Source: JBHIBR01 sp046759145 [NCBI: Nitrospinota bacterium] (GTDB taxonomy: Bacteria; UBA8248). Taken from it: a stretch of 5,377 nt of DNA. Shown piece by piece: positions 1-5,271 of the stretch. The notes beneath the pieces were generated by a model. It did no database searches and had not been told where the DNA came from. It saw only the letters and a list, made by a program, of their open reading frames with translations. Made by a program: the position numbers and the translations under genes. The first letter of the stretch is position 1; every line of letters begins with the position of its first letter. The stretch spans positions 1-5,377 of the forward strand of contig JBHIBR010000145.1 in assembly GCA_046759145.1 (NCBI GenBank), read 5' to 3'.

Positions 1-111
1 GTAGCGGCGCAGGACCGCGTCCACCCGGAGGATGAGGAGGTCCTGTCTTGTCTTCCTCCTCCCCCGTAGCGAGCGCAGACGGCCGGGAGGGGCGGAGGTG
101 CCCACATTCAC
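1..111 (-). CDS. Start of an unrecognised gene, cut by the window edge
   Basis: An open frame begins at a GTG (complement of 109-111) and stays open to the window edge, giving 37 residues. A GGGAG-like ribosome binding sequence lies about nine bases upstream of the GTG. An in-frame stop sits about 15 codons before it. The peptide is basic, with an Arg/Lys-rich stretch followed by a likely helix ending LLILRVDAVLRRY. Third codon positions are mostly G or C, as in the real genes here. It lies 64 bases downstream of the annealing-protein gene on the same strand, so the two could be co-transcribed. I do not recognise the family. A competing plus-strand frame (1-69, ending in TAG) has lower third-position GC and a proline-rich end, so I prefer the minus-strand reading, with modest confidence. 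Confidence 0.35.
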   Translation of the reverse strand, partial: MNVGTSAPPGRLRSLRGRRKTRQDLLILRVDAVLRRY

Positions 112-175
112 GGGCGGCCTCTCCCGGAGGTCTGGAAAGGTCGAAAAAAGCGCCCCTCACCTGCCCTTCCCGCAC

Positions 176-784
176 TCACTCTGCCCTCCCCTCCCTTTCC
201 GTTACGGGCTCGGGCGGCCAACCGAGCCTGAGGGCGCGGGCGACAGCGCGCGACTTGGCGAGGTCCGCGAGTTCCCGGGGGGAGAGCTTGCGGTCCAATC
301 CCTCGTCCGGTGTGGCGAGGCCCCATTCCACGTAGGGCCGGGTCGAGCCCTGCTGGAAGAGGGCGGCCCGCCAGTAGTGGGCCCCATCCGGCACCAGGGA
401 GGCGCGGCGCTCCTCGGCCGAGGCCGGCCGAAGCTCCGCTCCGGCAGGAGGACGAGGGGAGCGGTGGGCGAGTTTCAAGAGGCCCCGGAGCGGGATGTAG
501 GGGGTCCCCTGGGCGATGACCACCTCGCCCAGGTTCGGGTCCAGGCCATAGACCCGGACGACCGTCTCGAGGGCATCCCGCTGGGCGGGCGTGAGAGGGG
601 GAGGAGAGCCTGCGTGAAGGGGCGGATCGGGCTGGGCAGGGGCTTCCCGCTCCTCTCCTCCCCCTTCCCTCGCATGCGTCTCCGGGCGCCACTCTTCGGC
701 CTCTGGCCAGGATGTCGGCGAGGATGGGCGGTCGAGCGAGGAGATGACTTCTTGCGGGGTCTCGTGCGGGGCGGAGCTCTTCAT
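176..784 (-). CDS. Putative RecT/Bet-like single-strand annealing protein, 202 aa
   Basis: Residues 1-62 are rich in Pro, Glu, Ser and Gly and are probably disordered. The conserved-looking part runs from about residue 64 to 190. It contains YGLDPNLGEVVIAQGTPYI (79-97), then GLLKLAHR (101-108), a WRAALFQQG strand (138-146), VEWGLATPDE (152-161) and an Ala/Arg-rich helix ELADLAKSRAVARALRLGWP (171-190). This order resembles the core of phage RecT/Bet annealing proteins: a GL-P-x-EI loop, a G-x-P segment, a G-x-A strand, and a final helix of the A-x-x-RA-x-x-RALR type. Such proteins coat single-stranded DNA and anneal complementary strands. The start is well supported: AAGGAG (793-798) lies eight bases before the ATG. 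It is divergent from an S24 regulator. It is shorter than typical RecT (about 270 aa), so it may be a distant or reduced member. The family call is pattern-based and could be wrong; the coding call is firmer. Confidence 0.6.
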   Translation of the reverse strand: MKSSAPHETPQEVISSLDRPSSPTSWPEAEEWRPETHAREGGGEEREAPAQPDPPLHAGSPPPLTPAQRDALETVVRVYGLDPNLGEVVIAQGTPYIPLRGLLKLAHRSPRPPAGAELRPASAEERRASLVPDGAHYWRAALFQQGSTRPYVEWGLATPDEGLDRKLSPRELADLAKSRAVARALRLGWPPEPVTEREGRAE

Positions 785-792
785 GGTGGGTT

Positions 793-798
793 CTCCTT
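793..798 (-). promoter_or_regulatory. Ribosome binding site of the annealing-protein gene
   Basis: Read on the minus strand this is AAGGAG, a near-perfect Shine-Dalgarno sequence eight bases upstream of the ATG at 784. It fixes the start of that gene. It contrasts with the divergent regulator, which has no such site. Confidence 0.75.
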
Positions 799-877
799 CT
801 CCCGATGGGTGGTGGACACTGGCTAACTAACAGAAAAATGGCGTCTTTCCAGGGCCGAAAATCGGGCCGGCAGCCAG

Positions 878-889
878 GCTCTCGAATCC
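878..889. repeat. Copy 1 of a 12-bp direct repeat around the divergent promoters
   Basis: GCTCTCGAATCC occurs here and again at 1064-1075, inside the first codons of the regulator gene. A shorter copy of its core, CGAATCC, is at 898-904. The copies lie on either side of the divergent promoter pair. A 12-base match is unremarkable across the whole window but unlikely within about 200 bases, so it could be a binding site. No protein is assigned to it. Confidence 0.4.
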
Positions 890-952
890 CTCTTCTGCGA
901 ATCCGCGACTCAACGCCCACGTGAGAGACATGGTGCCTAACGACTGATAGCA

Positions 953-981
953 AATTTATCCGTTATGCTGGGTTTTGTCAA
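953..981 (-). promoter_or_regulatory. Candidate sigma70-type promoter reading towards the annealing-protein gene
   Basis: On the minus strand a perfect TTGACA (complement of 976-981) is followed after 17 bases by TAAATT (complement of 953-958), which matches four of six positions of a -10 box. Transcription would start near 946 and leave a leader of roughly 160 bases before the ATG at 784. This is inferred from the consensus; a closer promoter is not excluded. Its -35 box lies back to back with that of the regulator, 23 bases apart. Confidence 0.55.
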
Positions 982-1004
982 GTGTTTTTTGCTTCGTTTT
1001 TCCC

Positions 1005-1032
1005 TTGACGGCCGCGCGGGGCGCTCTATAAT
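1005..1032 (+). promoter_or_regulatory. Strong sigma70-type promoter giving a leaderless mRNA for the S24 regulator
   Basis: TTGACG (1005-1010), a 16-base spacer containing the palindrome CCGCGCGG (1012-1019), and a perfect TATAAT (1027-1032) form a near-consensus promoter. A T-rich tract (985-1001) lies just upstream. The ATG of the regulator is at 1042, only nine bases after the -10 box, so transcription should start at or within about three bases of the start codon. There is no Shine-Dalgarno sequence. Confidence 0.75.
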
Positions 1033-1041
1033 TTTTAGCAA

Positions 1042-1758
1042 ATGCCAAAGAAAGTCACAGTTCGCTCTCGAATCCACCTTCCCGAATTCGGGCGCTACCT
1101 TGCGGGTTTGCGCCGCAGGCAGGGCCTCTCCCAAAAGGAGGCGGCGAAGCTCCTGGGAGAGGGCGGAGCTTCGATCGCGAGCTATGAGGCGGGTTATGTG
1201 GGAGACCCGGGGGTCAAGTTCCTGCGCGCCGCGGCGCGCCTCTACCACGTCCCCCTCGCCCAGATGATCCAGAAACTCATCGAGGAAAAGTACGGCCCCC
1301 AGGCGCTCCACACCCCTCCCTCCATCCCCCTCTCGGAGGATGGCCGCTACCGCTCCATCCCCATCGTGACCGACCCTATCGCCGCAGGGGCGGGGGTGGA
1401 GGTGGTGGACGCCCTCGTCGAGGACTACGCGGTCATCTACCGGGAGTGGCTTCCGCCGGGCCGTTGCGTGTGTGTGCGCGTGGCGGGCGACAGCATGGAG
1501 CCCACCCTGCCGGATGGCTCCATCGTCGCCATCGCCCTGGACGAGCGGGTGCTCCAGGACGGGAAGGTCTTCGCTTTCTACGATCGGGAAGTGGGGGGAG
1601 CCATCCTCAAGCGCGCCCTGGCGGCCCGGGGACGGCAGAGGGTGTGGCTGATTGTGAGCGACAACCCAGACCGCAAGCGCTACCCCGTGCTCGCCTACGA
1701 CGAGGAGCGCTTCTTCATCGCGGGGCGCGCCTCCTGGGCGTGGAAGACATTCGAGTGA
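1042..1758 (+). CDS. XRE-family transcriptional regulator with S24 (LexA/CI-type) autopeptidase domain, 238 aa
   Basis: Residues about 15-72 form an XRE/Cro helix-turn-helix (LRRRQGLSQKEAAKLLG, then ASIASYEAG as the likely recognition region). Residues about 104-234 are an S24 domain. It shows the nucleophile Ser151 in VAGDSMEPTLPDGS, the general-base Lys190 in GGAILKR, and Ala-Gly bonds in DPIAAGAG (111-118), where LexA, UmuD and CI cleave themselves. The Ser-Lys spacing of 39 residues is close to that of LexA (37). By family, it should bind operators as a dimer and be inactivated by RecA-stimulated self-cleavage after DNA damage; that it is cleaved is inferred. Some relatives keep the fold as a dimerisation or sensing domain without cleavage. 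The start is forced: an in-frame TAG lies at 1036-1038 and the next in-frame Met is far inside the protein. It is divergent from the annealing-protein gene and overlaps the next gene by four bases, so autoregulation and control of both directions are likely. Confidence 0.9.
   Translation: MPKKVTVRSRIHLPEFGRYLAGLRRRQGLSQKEAAKLLGEGGASIASYEAGYVGDPGVKFLRAAARLYHVPLAQMIQKLIEEKYGPQALHTPPSIPLSEDGRYRSIPIVTDPIAAGAGVEVVDALVEDYAVIYREWLPPGRCVCVRVAGDSMEPTLPDGSIVAIALDERVLQDGKVFAFYDREVGGAILKRALAARGRQRVWLIVSDNPDRKRYPVLAYDEERFFIAGRASWAWKTFE
1064..1075. repeat. Copy 2 of the 12-bp direct repeat
   Basis: This copy of GCTCTCGAATCC is identical to the one at 878-889. It falls in codons 8-12 of the regulator gene, 32 bases after TATAAT, where a bound protein could block transcription. 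Confidence 0.4.
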
Positions 1759-2030
1759 GCGAGGAGCCCGTGGCGCACCCCCGAAGCCGCAGAGAGCAGA
1801 CCAAAGCCGCCGCCGAGAAGCTGAGCCGGCTGCTGGCGGGGCCGCTCGAGGACATCCCCACCATGTGCTACAACTTCGCCGGAGAGGGCTTCCGGCTCAG
1901 CTGGGGCCCGCCCCCCGCCGAAGAGGAAGAACGGCCGAGCACACACCTCACCCTGGAGGAGATCGCCACCCTCGCCGACGACGAGCTCGCACGCCTCATC
2001 CGCCACCGGGTAGAGGCCGCCGGCGACTGA
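1755..2030 (+). CDS. Small protein of unknown function, translationally coupled to the S24 regulator, 91 aa
   Basis: The start is a GTG at 1755 whose last bases form the TGA stop of the regulator (GTGA overlap), a hallmark of translational coupling. A GGAAG sequence at about 1742-1746 is a possible ribosome site. The protein starts with a Ser/Arg/Lys/Ala-rich helix-like part (EQTKAAAEKLSRLLAGP, residues 14-30). A middle segment with CYNFAGEGFRLSWGPPP (38-54) follows, then an acidic linker (EEEER). The end is an amphipathic helix region, LTLEEIATLADDELARLIRHR (65-85). No signal peptide, membrane segment or known catalytic motif is visible, and I do not recognise a family. Its position suggests a co-regulated partner, for example a modulator of the regulator; this is inference. 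The same frame extends upstream to 1446, but that part lies over the S24 domain and is not believable. A shorter start at ATG 1863 (55 aa) is possible. Confidence 0.65.
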   Translation: MSEEPVAHPRSRREQTKAAAEKLSRLLAGPLEDIPTMCYNFAGEGFRLSWGPPPAEEEERPSTHLTLEEIATLADDELARLIRHRVEAAGD

Positions 2031-2072
2031 GGGAACGGGGGGACTTTTACGACCTCCGGAAGGAAGCTTCAG

Positions 2073-4382
2073 ATGGCAACAAGCATCGCCCATGACGGCC
2101 TGCGGGTTGTGGGCCAGAGGGTTCGCTTCCAGGATGCTCCCGAAAAAGCCCTCGGCACAGCCCTCTACCTGGATGACCTGCAGCTCCCGGGGATGCTGGT
2201 CGGCCGGGCGCTCCGCAGCGCCCGCTCCCACGCGCGCATCTTGGCCGTCCGGGCGGAGAGGGCGCGGCGGGTGCCAGGCGTGGCCTGTGTCCTGACGGCG
2301 GAGGACATCGGGGGGGAGGTCCTCCTCAGCACCTACCCCCACGACCCTCCCGTGATCGCGGCCCACAAGGTGCGCTGCCGGGGGGACGTGGTGGCTCTGG
2401 TGGCTGCCGAGAGCCCCGATGCGGCCGAGGAGGCTCTCTCCCTCATCGAGGTGGCCTACGAACCCCTCCCCGCGGTGGACGACCCCCTCCAAGCCCTCGC
2501 CCCCGGCGCCCCAAAACTCTTCCCCGAGGGGAACCTCCTCAACCACGGCAAGGTCCGCAAGGGAGAGGGAGCGGGGGGCTTCCGGTATGCGGACGTGGTC
2601 GCGGAGGGGGAGTACCGCACCCCCTGCGTGGACCACCTCTATCTCGAGGTAGAAGGTGCGTGTGCCGCCTTCGGGCCCGACGGCTCGCTCACCCTATGGG
2701 CGGCGAGCCAGCAGCCCTTCAGCGTGCGGAAGCACCTGGCGCGCGCGCTGGGCTTGAAGGGAGAGGGGAGGGTGCGCTTCATCCAGACCCTTCCCGGCGG
2801 GGCCTTCGGGGGGAAGAGCGAGGCCGCCCTTGATGCGGGGCTCCGGGCGGCCTTCCTGGCGCGGGCGGCGGGCCGCCCGGTCAAGCTCGTCTACTCCCGG
2901 GAGGAGTCCCTCATCGCCTCCTCCAAGCGCCACCCGATGGTGATCCGCTACAAGACCGGGGCGACCCGGGGGGGGAAGCTGGTCGCGGCCGAGGTGGAGG
3001 TCTATCTCGATAAGGGCGCCTACACCGCCTACGGGGGGAAGAAGCCCCCCGCCTTCCACCGCGCCACCTTTCACTGCACGGGGCCCTACGAGATCCCCCA
3101 CGTCCACGTGGACGTCTTCTGCGCCCACACTAACAACCCCTATGGGGGCCAGATGCGCGCCCCGGGCTGCCCGCAGGTCCATTTCGCCTGCGAGGCCCAG
3201 ATGGATGCCCTCGCCCGGCTCCTCCACATGGACCCCCTGGAGCTGCGCCGCCGCAATGCCCTGCGCCCGGGCAGCCGCACCGCCTCGGGCCAGCGCCTGG
3301 GGGAGAGCGTGGGGCTGGTGGAGACCATCGACAAAGCGGCGGCCCGCTTCGGCTGGGCCGACCGGGCGGGCCTCCCCCGGCGGGCCCCCGATGGGAGGCT
3401 CCGGGGGTTCGGGGCGGCCTGCTGCTGGTATGGGACGGGGAACGCCTACAGCGGCTCCGAGGCCCACTTCTTCCTCACCGCGGAGGGCACCTTCCGCCTC
3501 GCCACGGGGGTGGTGGACTTCGGCCAGGGGAGCAAGACGGTGTTGTCCCAGATGGCCGCCGAGGTGCTGGGCGTCCCCTACGGCCTCCTCCACATGGGCA
3601 ACGTGGACACCGCCCTCGACCCCTTCGGCGGCACCTCCACCTCCTCCCGCATCACCATGCAGGTCGGAAACGCCGTCGTGCGCGCGGCCGAGGCAGCCCG
3701 GGAAGAGCTCAAGAGGCTCGCCGCGGAGATGCTGGAGGTGGACCCCTCGGACCTCGAGCTCGCGGGCGAGGGGGTCCGCTCCCGCTCCCACCCCGAGACG
3801 AGGGTGAGCTTCGCCGAACTCGCCCGCCGTTGCGTGATGGATGAGCGCCGCCTCCTGGCCCGGGGCGCCTGGGAGCCGCCGGCCGTCAAGCTGGAAGAGG
3901 ATACGGGCCAGGGCAATCTCTGGGAGGTGTACGCCTTTGGCACCCAGTGCGTGGAGGTGCTGGTGGACTCCGACACGGGCGAGGTGGAGGTGACCCGCGT
4001 GGTGGCCGCCCACGACGTGGGCCGGGCCATCAGCCCCCTGGGGGTCGAGCAACAGGTGGAAGGGGGGGTGTACATGGGGCTCAGCTTCGGCCTGATGGAG
4101 GAGCTCGTCCAGCGGGGGGGCCAGGTGCTGAGCCCGGACCTGGCCAGCTATCTCGTCCCCACCGCCCTCGACGTCCCCGACCGCGTGGAATCCCTCCTCG
4201 TCGAGTCCGCCTACCCGGGGGGGCCCTTCGGCGCCAAGGGGGCGGGCGAGCCCCCCAACGTGCCCACCGCCGCCGCCCTCGCCTCGGCGGTGGAGGACGC
4301 CACCGGCCTCCGCCTGCGGGAGCTCCCCCTTACGGCGGAACGGGTGCGGATGGGGTTGCGAGCGGTGCGAGAGAGGGGATGA
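2073..4382 (+). CDS. Molybdopterin-binding large subunit of a xanthine dehydrogenase/aldehyde oxidase-family enzyme, 769 aa
   Basis: This family oxidises or hydroxylates aldehydes, purines or other N-heterocycles with water as oxygen source, passing electrons through iron-sulfur and FAD subunits. An a/b hammerhead domain lies at about residues 20-135, followed by two cofactor-binding halves. Visible signatures are SQQPF (212-216, aligning with the cofactor-contacting Gln of xanthine dehydrogenase), GGAFGGK (242-248), RAPGCPQ (362-368), DFGQGSKT (482-489) and GPFGAKGAGE (717-726), which ends in the catalytic base Glu726. All key positions are present and the length is normal, so it looks functional. 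The CO-dehydrogenase loop (AYxCSFR) is absent, so it is not form I CoxL. The substrate cannot be named. ATG 2073 has AAGGAAG six bases upstream. It begins 42 bases after the 91-aa gene with no visible terminator between, so readthrough from the regulator promoter is possible. No small [2Fe-2S] or FAD subunit gene is in the window, which is unusual for this family. Confidence 0.93.
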   Translation: MATSIAHDGLRVVGQRVRFQDAPEKALGTALYLDDLQLPGMLVGRALRSARSHARILAVRAERARRVPGVACVLTAEDIGGEVLLSTYPHDPPVIAAHKVRCRGDVVALVAAESPDAAEEALSLIEVAYEPLPAVDDPLQALAPGAPKLFPEGNLLNHGKVRKGEGAGGFRYADVVAEGEYRTPCVDHLYLEVEGACAAFGPDGSLTLWAASQQPFSVRKHLARALGLKGEGRVRFIQTLPGGAFGGKSEAALDAGLRAAFLARAAGRPVKLVYSREESLIASSKRHPMVIRYKTGATRGGKLVAAEVEVYLDKGAYTAYGGKKPPAFHRATFHCTGPYEIPHVHVDVFCAHTNNPYGGQMRAPGCPQVHFACEAQMDALARLLHMDPLELRRRNALRPGSRTASGQRLGESVGLVETIDKAAARFGWADRAGLPRRAPDGRLRGFGAACCWYGTGNAYSGSEAHFFLTAEGTFRLATGVVDFGQGSKTVLSQMAAEVLGVPYGLLHMGNVDTALDPFGGTSTSSRITMQVGNAVVRAAEAAREELKRLAAEMLEVDPSDLELAGEGVRSRSHPETRVSFAELARRCVMDERRLLARGAWEPPAVKLEEDTGQGNLWEVYAFGTQCVEVLVDSDTGEVEVTRVVAAHDVGRAISPLGVEQQVEGGVYMGLSFGLMEELVQRGGQVLSPDLASYLVPTALDVPDRVESLLVESAYPGGPFGAKGAGEPPNVPTAAALASAVEDATGLRLRELPLTAERVRMGLRAVRERG

Positions 4383-4383
4383 G

Positions 4384-4389
4384 TATAAT
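4384..4389 (+). promoter_or_regulatory. Possible -10 box upstream of the lipoprotein gene
   Basis: A perfect TATAAT lies two bases after the stop of the molybdenum enzyme gene, in otherwise GC-rich DNA. Transcription would start near 4396, about 55 bases before the lipoprotein ATG. No good -35 box sits at the right distance (TTGCGA at 4356-4361 is 22 bases away), so the call is weak. Confidence 0.3.
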
Positions 4390-4450
4390 AGGCGGAGCGT
4401 GCGTTGAGTGTTCTTGTTCGGGAGTCGTCCGACTTTAGGGAGGCGGAACG

Positions 4451-4771
4451 ATGCGGAGGCTGCTGGCTCTTTTGGCGTGTGGGGCCCTGTTTCTCGCCGG
4501 CTGCACGAGCATGAGCGGCCGGGAGATGAAGGTGGCGGACGTGAAGAAGATCAAAAACCTCGCCACCACCGCTGACGACATACGCCGGATGTTCGGCGAG
4601 CCCCAGAAGGTGGAGGCCGAGGGCGACGCCAAGGTGTGGAGGTACACCTTCGAGCGCAAGGTGTGGGGCGGCCTCGGCACCACCCGCCAGACCCTCCAGG
4701 TGCGCATCGAAGCCGACGGGAAGGTGAACCGCTGGAAGTTCACCGACTCCTCGAACGAGTGGGGGAGGTAG
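4451..4771 (+). CDS. BamE/SmpA-like small lipoprotein, 106 aa
   Basis: Residues 1-18 are a lipoprotein signal peptide: basic MRR, a hydrophobic stretch, and the lipobox LAGC with the acylated Cys18. Thr and Ser follow the Cys, with no Asp at +2, so in a diderm cell it should go to the outer membrane. Residues about 40-103 resemble the SmpA/OmlA (BamE) fold: TADDIRRMFGEPQKVE, then a VWRYTFE strand (62-68), then strands QTLQVRIEADGKVNRWKF. In Proteobacteria BamE stabilises the BAM outer-membrane assembly complex, but many small lipoproteins share this fold with other roles, so the function is open. A GGGAGG site (4438-4443) lies seven bases before the ATG. It sits 68 bases after the molybdenum enzyme gene on the same strand and converges on the permease remnant. 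An AGTCG/CGACT inverted repeat (4423-4434) lies in its leader. Confidence 0.85.
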   Translation: MRRLLALLACGALFLAGCTSMSGREMKVADVKKIKNLATTADDIRRMFGEPQKVEAEGDAKVWRYTFERKVWGGLGTTRQTLQVRIEADGKVNRWKFTDSSNEWGR

Positions 4772-4855
4772 GAGGACCAAGAGGCCCCCACCCCCCCTGC
4801 GGCAGCGGGACCGTCCTTGGGGCGGGGATGCTTCGGGGGGAGGGATGCCTCCACG

Positions 4856-4872
4856 CGGCGCGGCCCGCGCCG
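4856..4872. repeat. GC-rich perfect inverted repeat between convergent genes
   Basis: CGGCGCGG and CCGCGCCG flank a single C, giving a stem of up to eight pairs (in practice fewer, to leave a loop). It sits in the 121-base gap between the lipoprotein gene and the end of the permease remnant. It could end transcription or block readthrough, but no T-tract follows on either strand, so it is not a classic intrinsic terminator. Confidence 0.3.
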
Positions 4873-4892
4873 GCCGGGTAGGTCTCGGCGCC

Positions 4893-5117
4893 CTAATAGA
4901 CCTCTGAGGTCTCTGCGCCGGCCGGCTCCTCTTTCGGCCGCCAGCGGAGGAGGTGTCGCTCGAGGCGGTTCACGGCGGCGTTGGCGAGGAGCACGATGAA
5001 CATGAGGAGGATGAGGCCCGCGAAAGAGCCCGCAATGTTAAACAAGTTGCTCGCGGGCTGGATCATGAAACCGAGCCCCTTGCTCGCCGCCATGAACTCC
5101 CCGAGGATGGCCCCGAG
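4893..5117 (-). pseudogene. C-terminal fragment of a NitT/TauT-type ABC transporter permease
   Basis: The frame reads LGAILGEF, then MAASKGLGFMIQPASNLF, then a hydrophobic membrane segment (AGLILLMFIVLLANAAV), then the end NRLERHLLRWRP with a short acidic tail. This matches the last quarter of SsuC/TauC-like permeases, which pass sulfonates, nitrate or similar small substrates through the inner membrane. In these, E-F/L-x-G/A-A-x-x-GLG precedes the last helix and the protein ends in E-R-x-x-LRWR. Only about 74 residues remain of a normal 250-280. A TGA (complement of 5118-5120) interrupts the frame directly upstream, and the DNA beyond it encodes another permease tail on the opposite strand. 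The internal ATG at 5093 is not a real start, because the homology continues before it. The piece was therefore truncated by a rearrangement, or the sequence is misjoined there. Confidence 0.75.
4936..4946. repeat. Inverted repeat arm shared by the two permease tails
   Basis: GGCCGCCAGCG here is the exact reverse complement of CGCTGGCGGCC at 5188-5198. Both encode the RWRP ending of the two opposing permease fragments, so the repeat reflects their homology. Confidence 0.55.
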
Positions 5118-5271
5118 TCATCCTGCCCCTCATGGCCGTCGTCCTCCTCGTGAACCAGTTCCTCAACTGGGCCGAGAACCGGGCCTGCGCTGGCGGCCCC
5201 CCGTCCAGATGGGCCAGGACGGCAGGATGCCCTCTCGCCCGGCCTCCCTCAGAAGCCCGCCAGCCCTTTGA
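5117..5271 (+). pseudogene. Second ABC permease C-terminal fragment, opposite strand, with a frameshift
   Basis: From about 5117 the plus strand reads VILPLMAVVLLVNQFLNWAE, then NRA. A one-base slip at about 5185 moves to the frame reading LRWRPPVQMGQDG and ending at TGA 5269-5271. Joined, the text VLLVNQFLNWAENRALRWRP aligns without gaps to VLLANAAVNRLERHLLRWRP of the minus-strand fragment, with 11 of 20 residues identical. This shows a homologous but different permease end. The slip looks like one missing C (gcctg where gccctg is expected). Everything before the last membrane segment is absent, because the DNA upstream belongs to the other permease in reverse. The segment is short and spans two frames, so the evidence rests on this alignment. 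The frameshift may be decay or a sequencing error. Confidence 0.6.

Noticed and set aside
918-923. CACGTG palindrome as an operator
   Set aside because: A single six-base palindrome without a second copy or extension is too weak to call.
108-953. Long minus-strand frame (281 codons) and the plus-strand frame 32-826 over the same region
   Set aside because: Both are rich in Arg, Pro and Gly without domain-like text, as expected for shadow frames in GC-rich DNA. The 176-784 frame has the strong ribosome site and recognisable motifs.
1446-1754. Upstream extension of the 91-aa gene frame
   Set aside because: It overlaps the conserved S24 catalytic region in another frame and has low-complexity text. 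The GTG at 1755 gives a sensible start.
1695-2636. Minus-strand frame of 313 codons
   Set aside because: It is antisense to three better-supported plus-strand features, including the N-terminal part of the molybdenum enzyme, and has no recognisable motif.
3142-3807. Plus-strand frame of 221 codons
   Set aside because: It is an out-of-frame shadow of the molybdenum enzyme gene, made mostly of Arg, Pro, Ala and Ser.
2694-4052. Minus-strand frame of 452 codons inside the molybdenum enzyme gene
   Set aside because: It is an antisense shadow rich in Gly, His and Ala; the plus strand carries every family motif.
4772-4892. Intrinsic terminator after the lipoprotein gene
   Set aside because: Short GC stems are present (for example CCTGC/GCGGG near 4796-4810, and 4856-4872) but no T-tract follows any of them.
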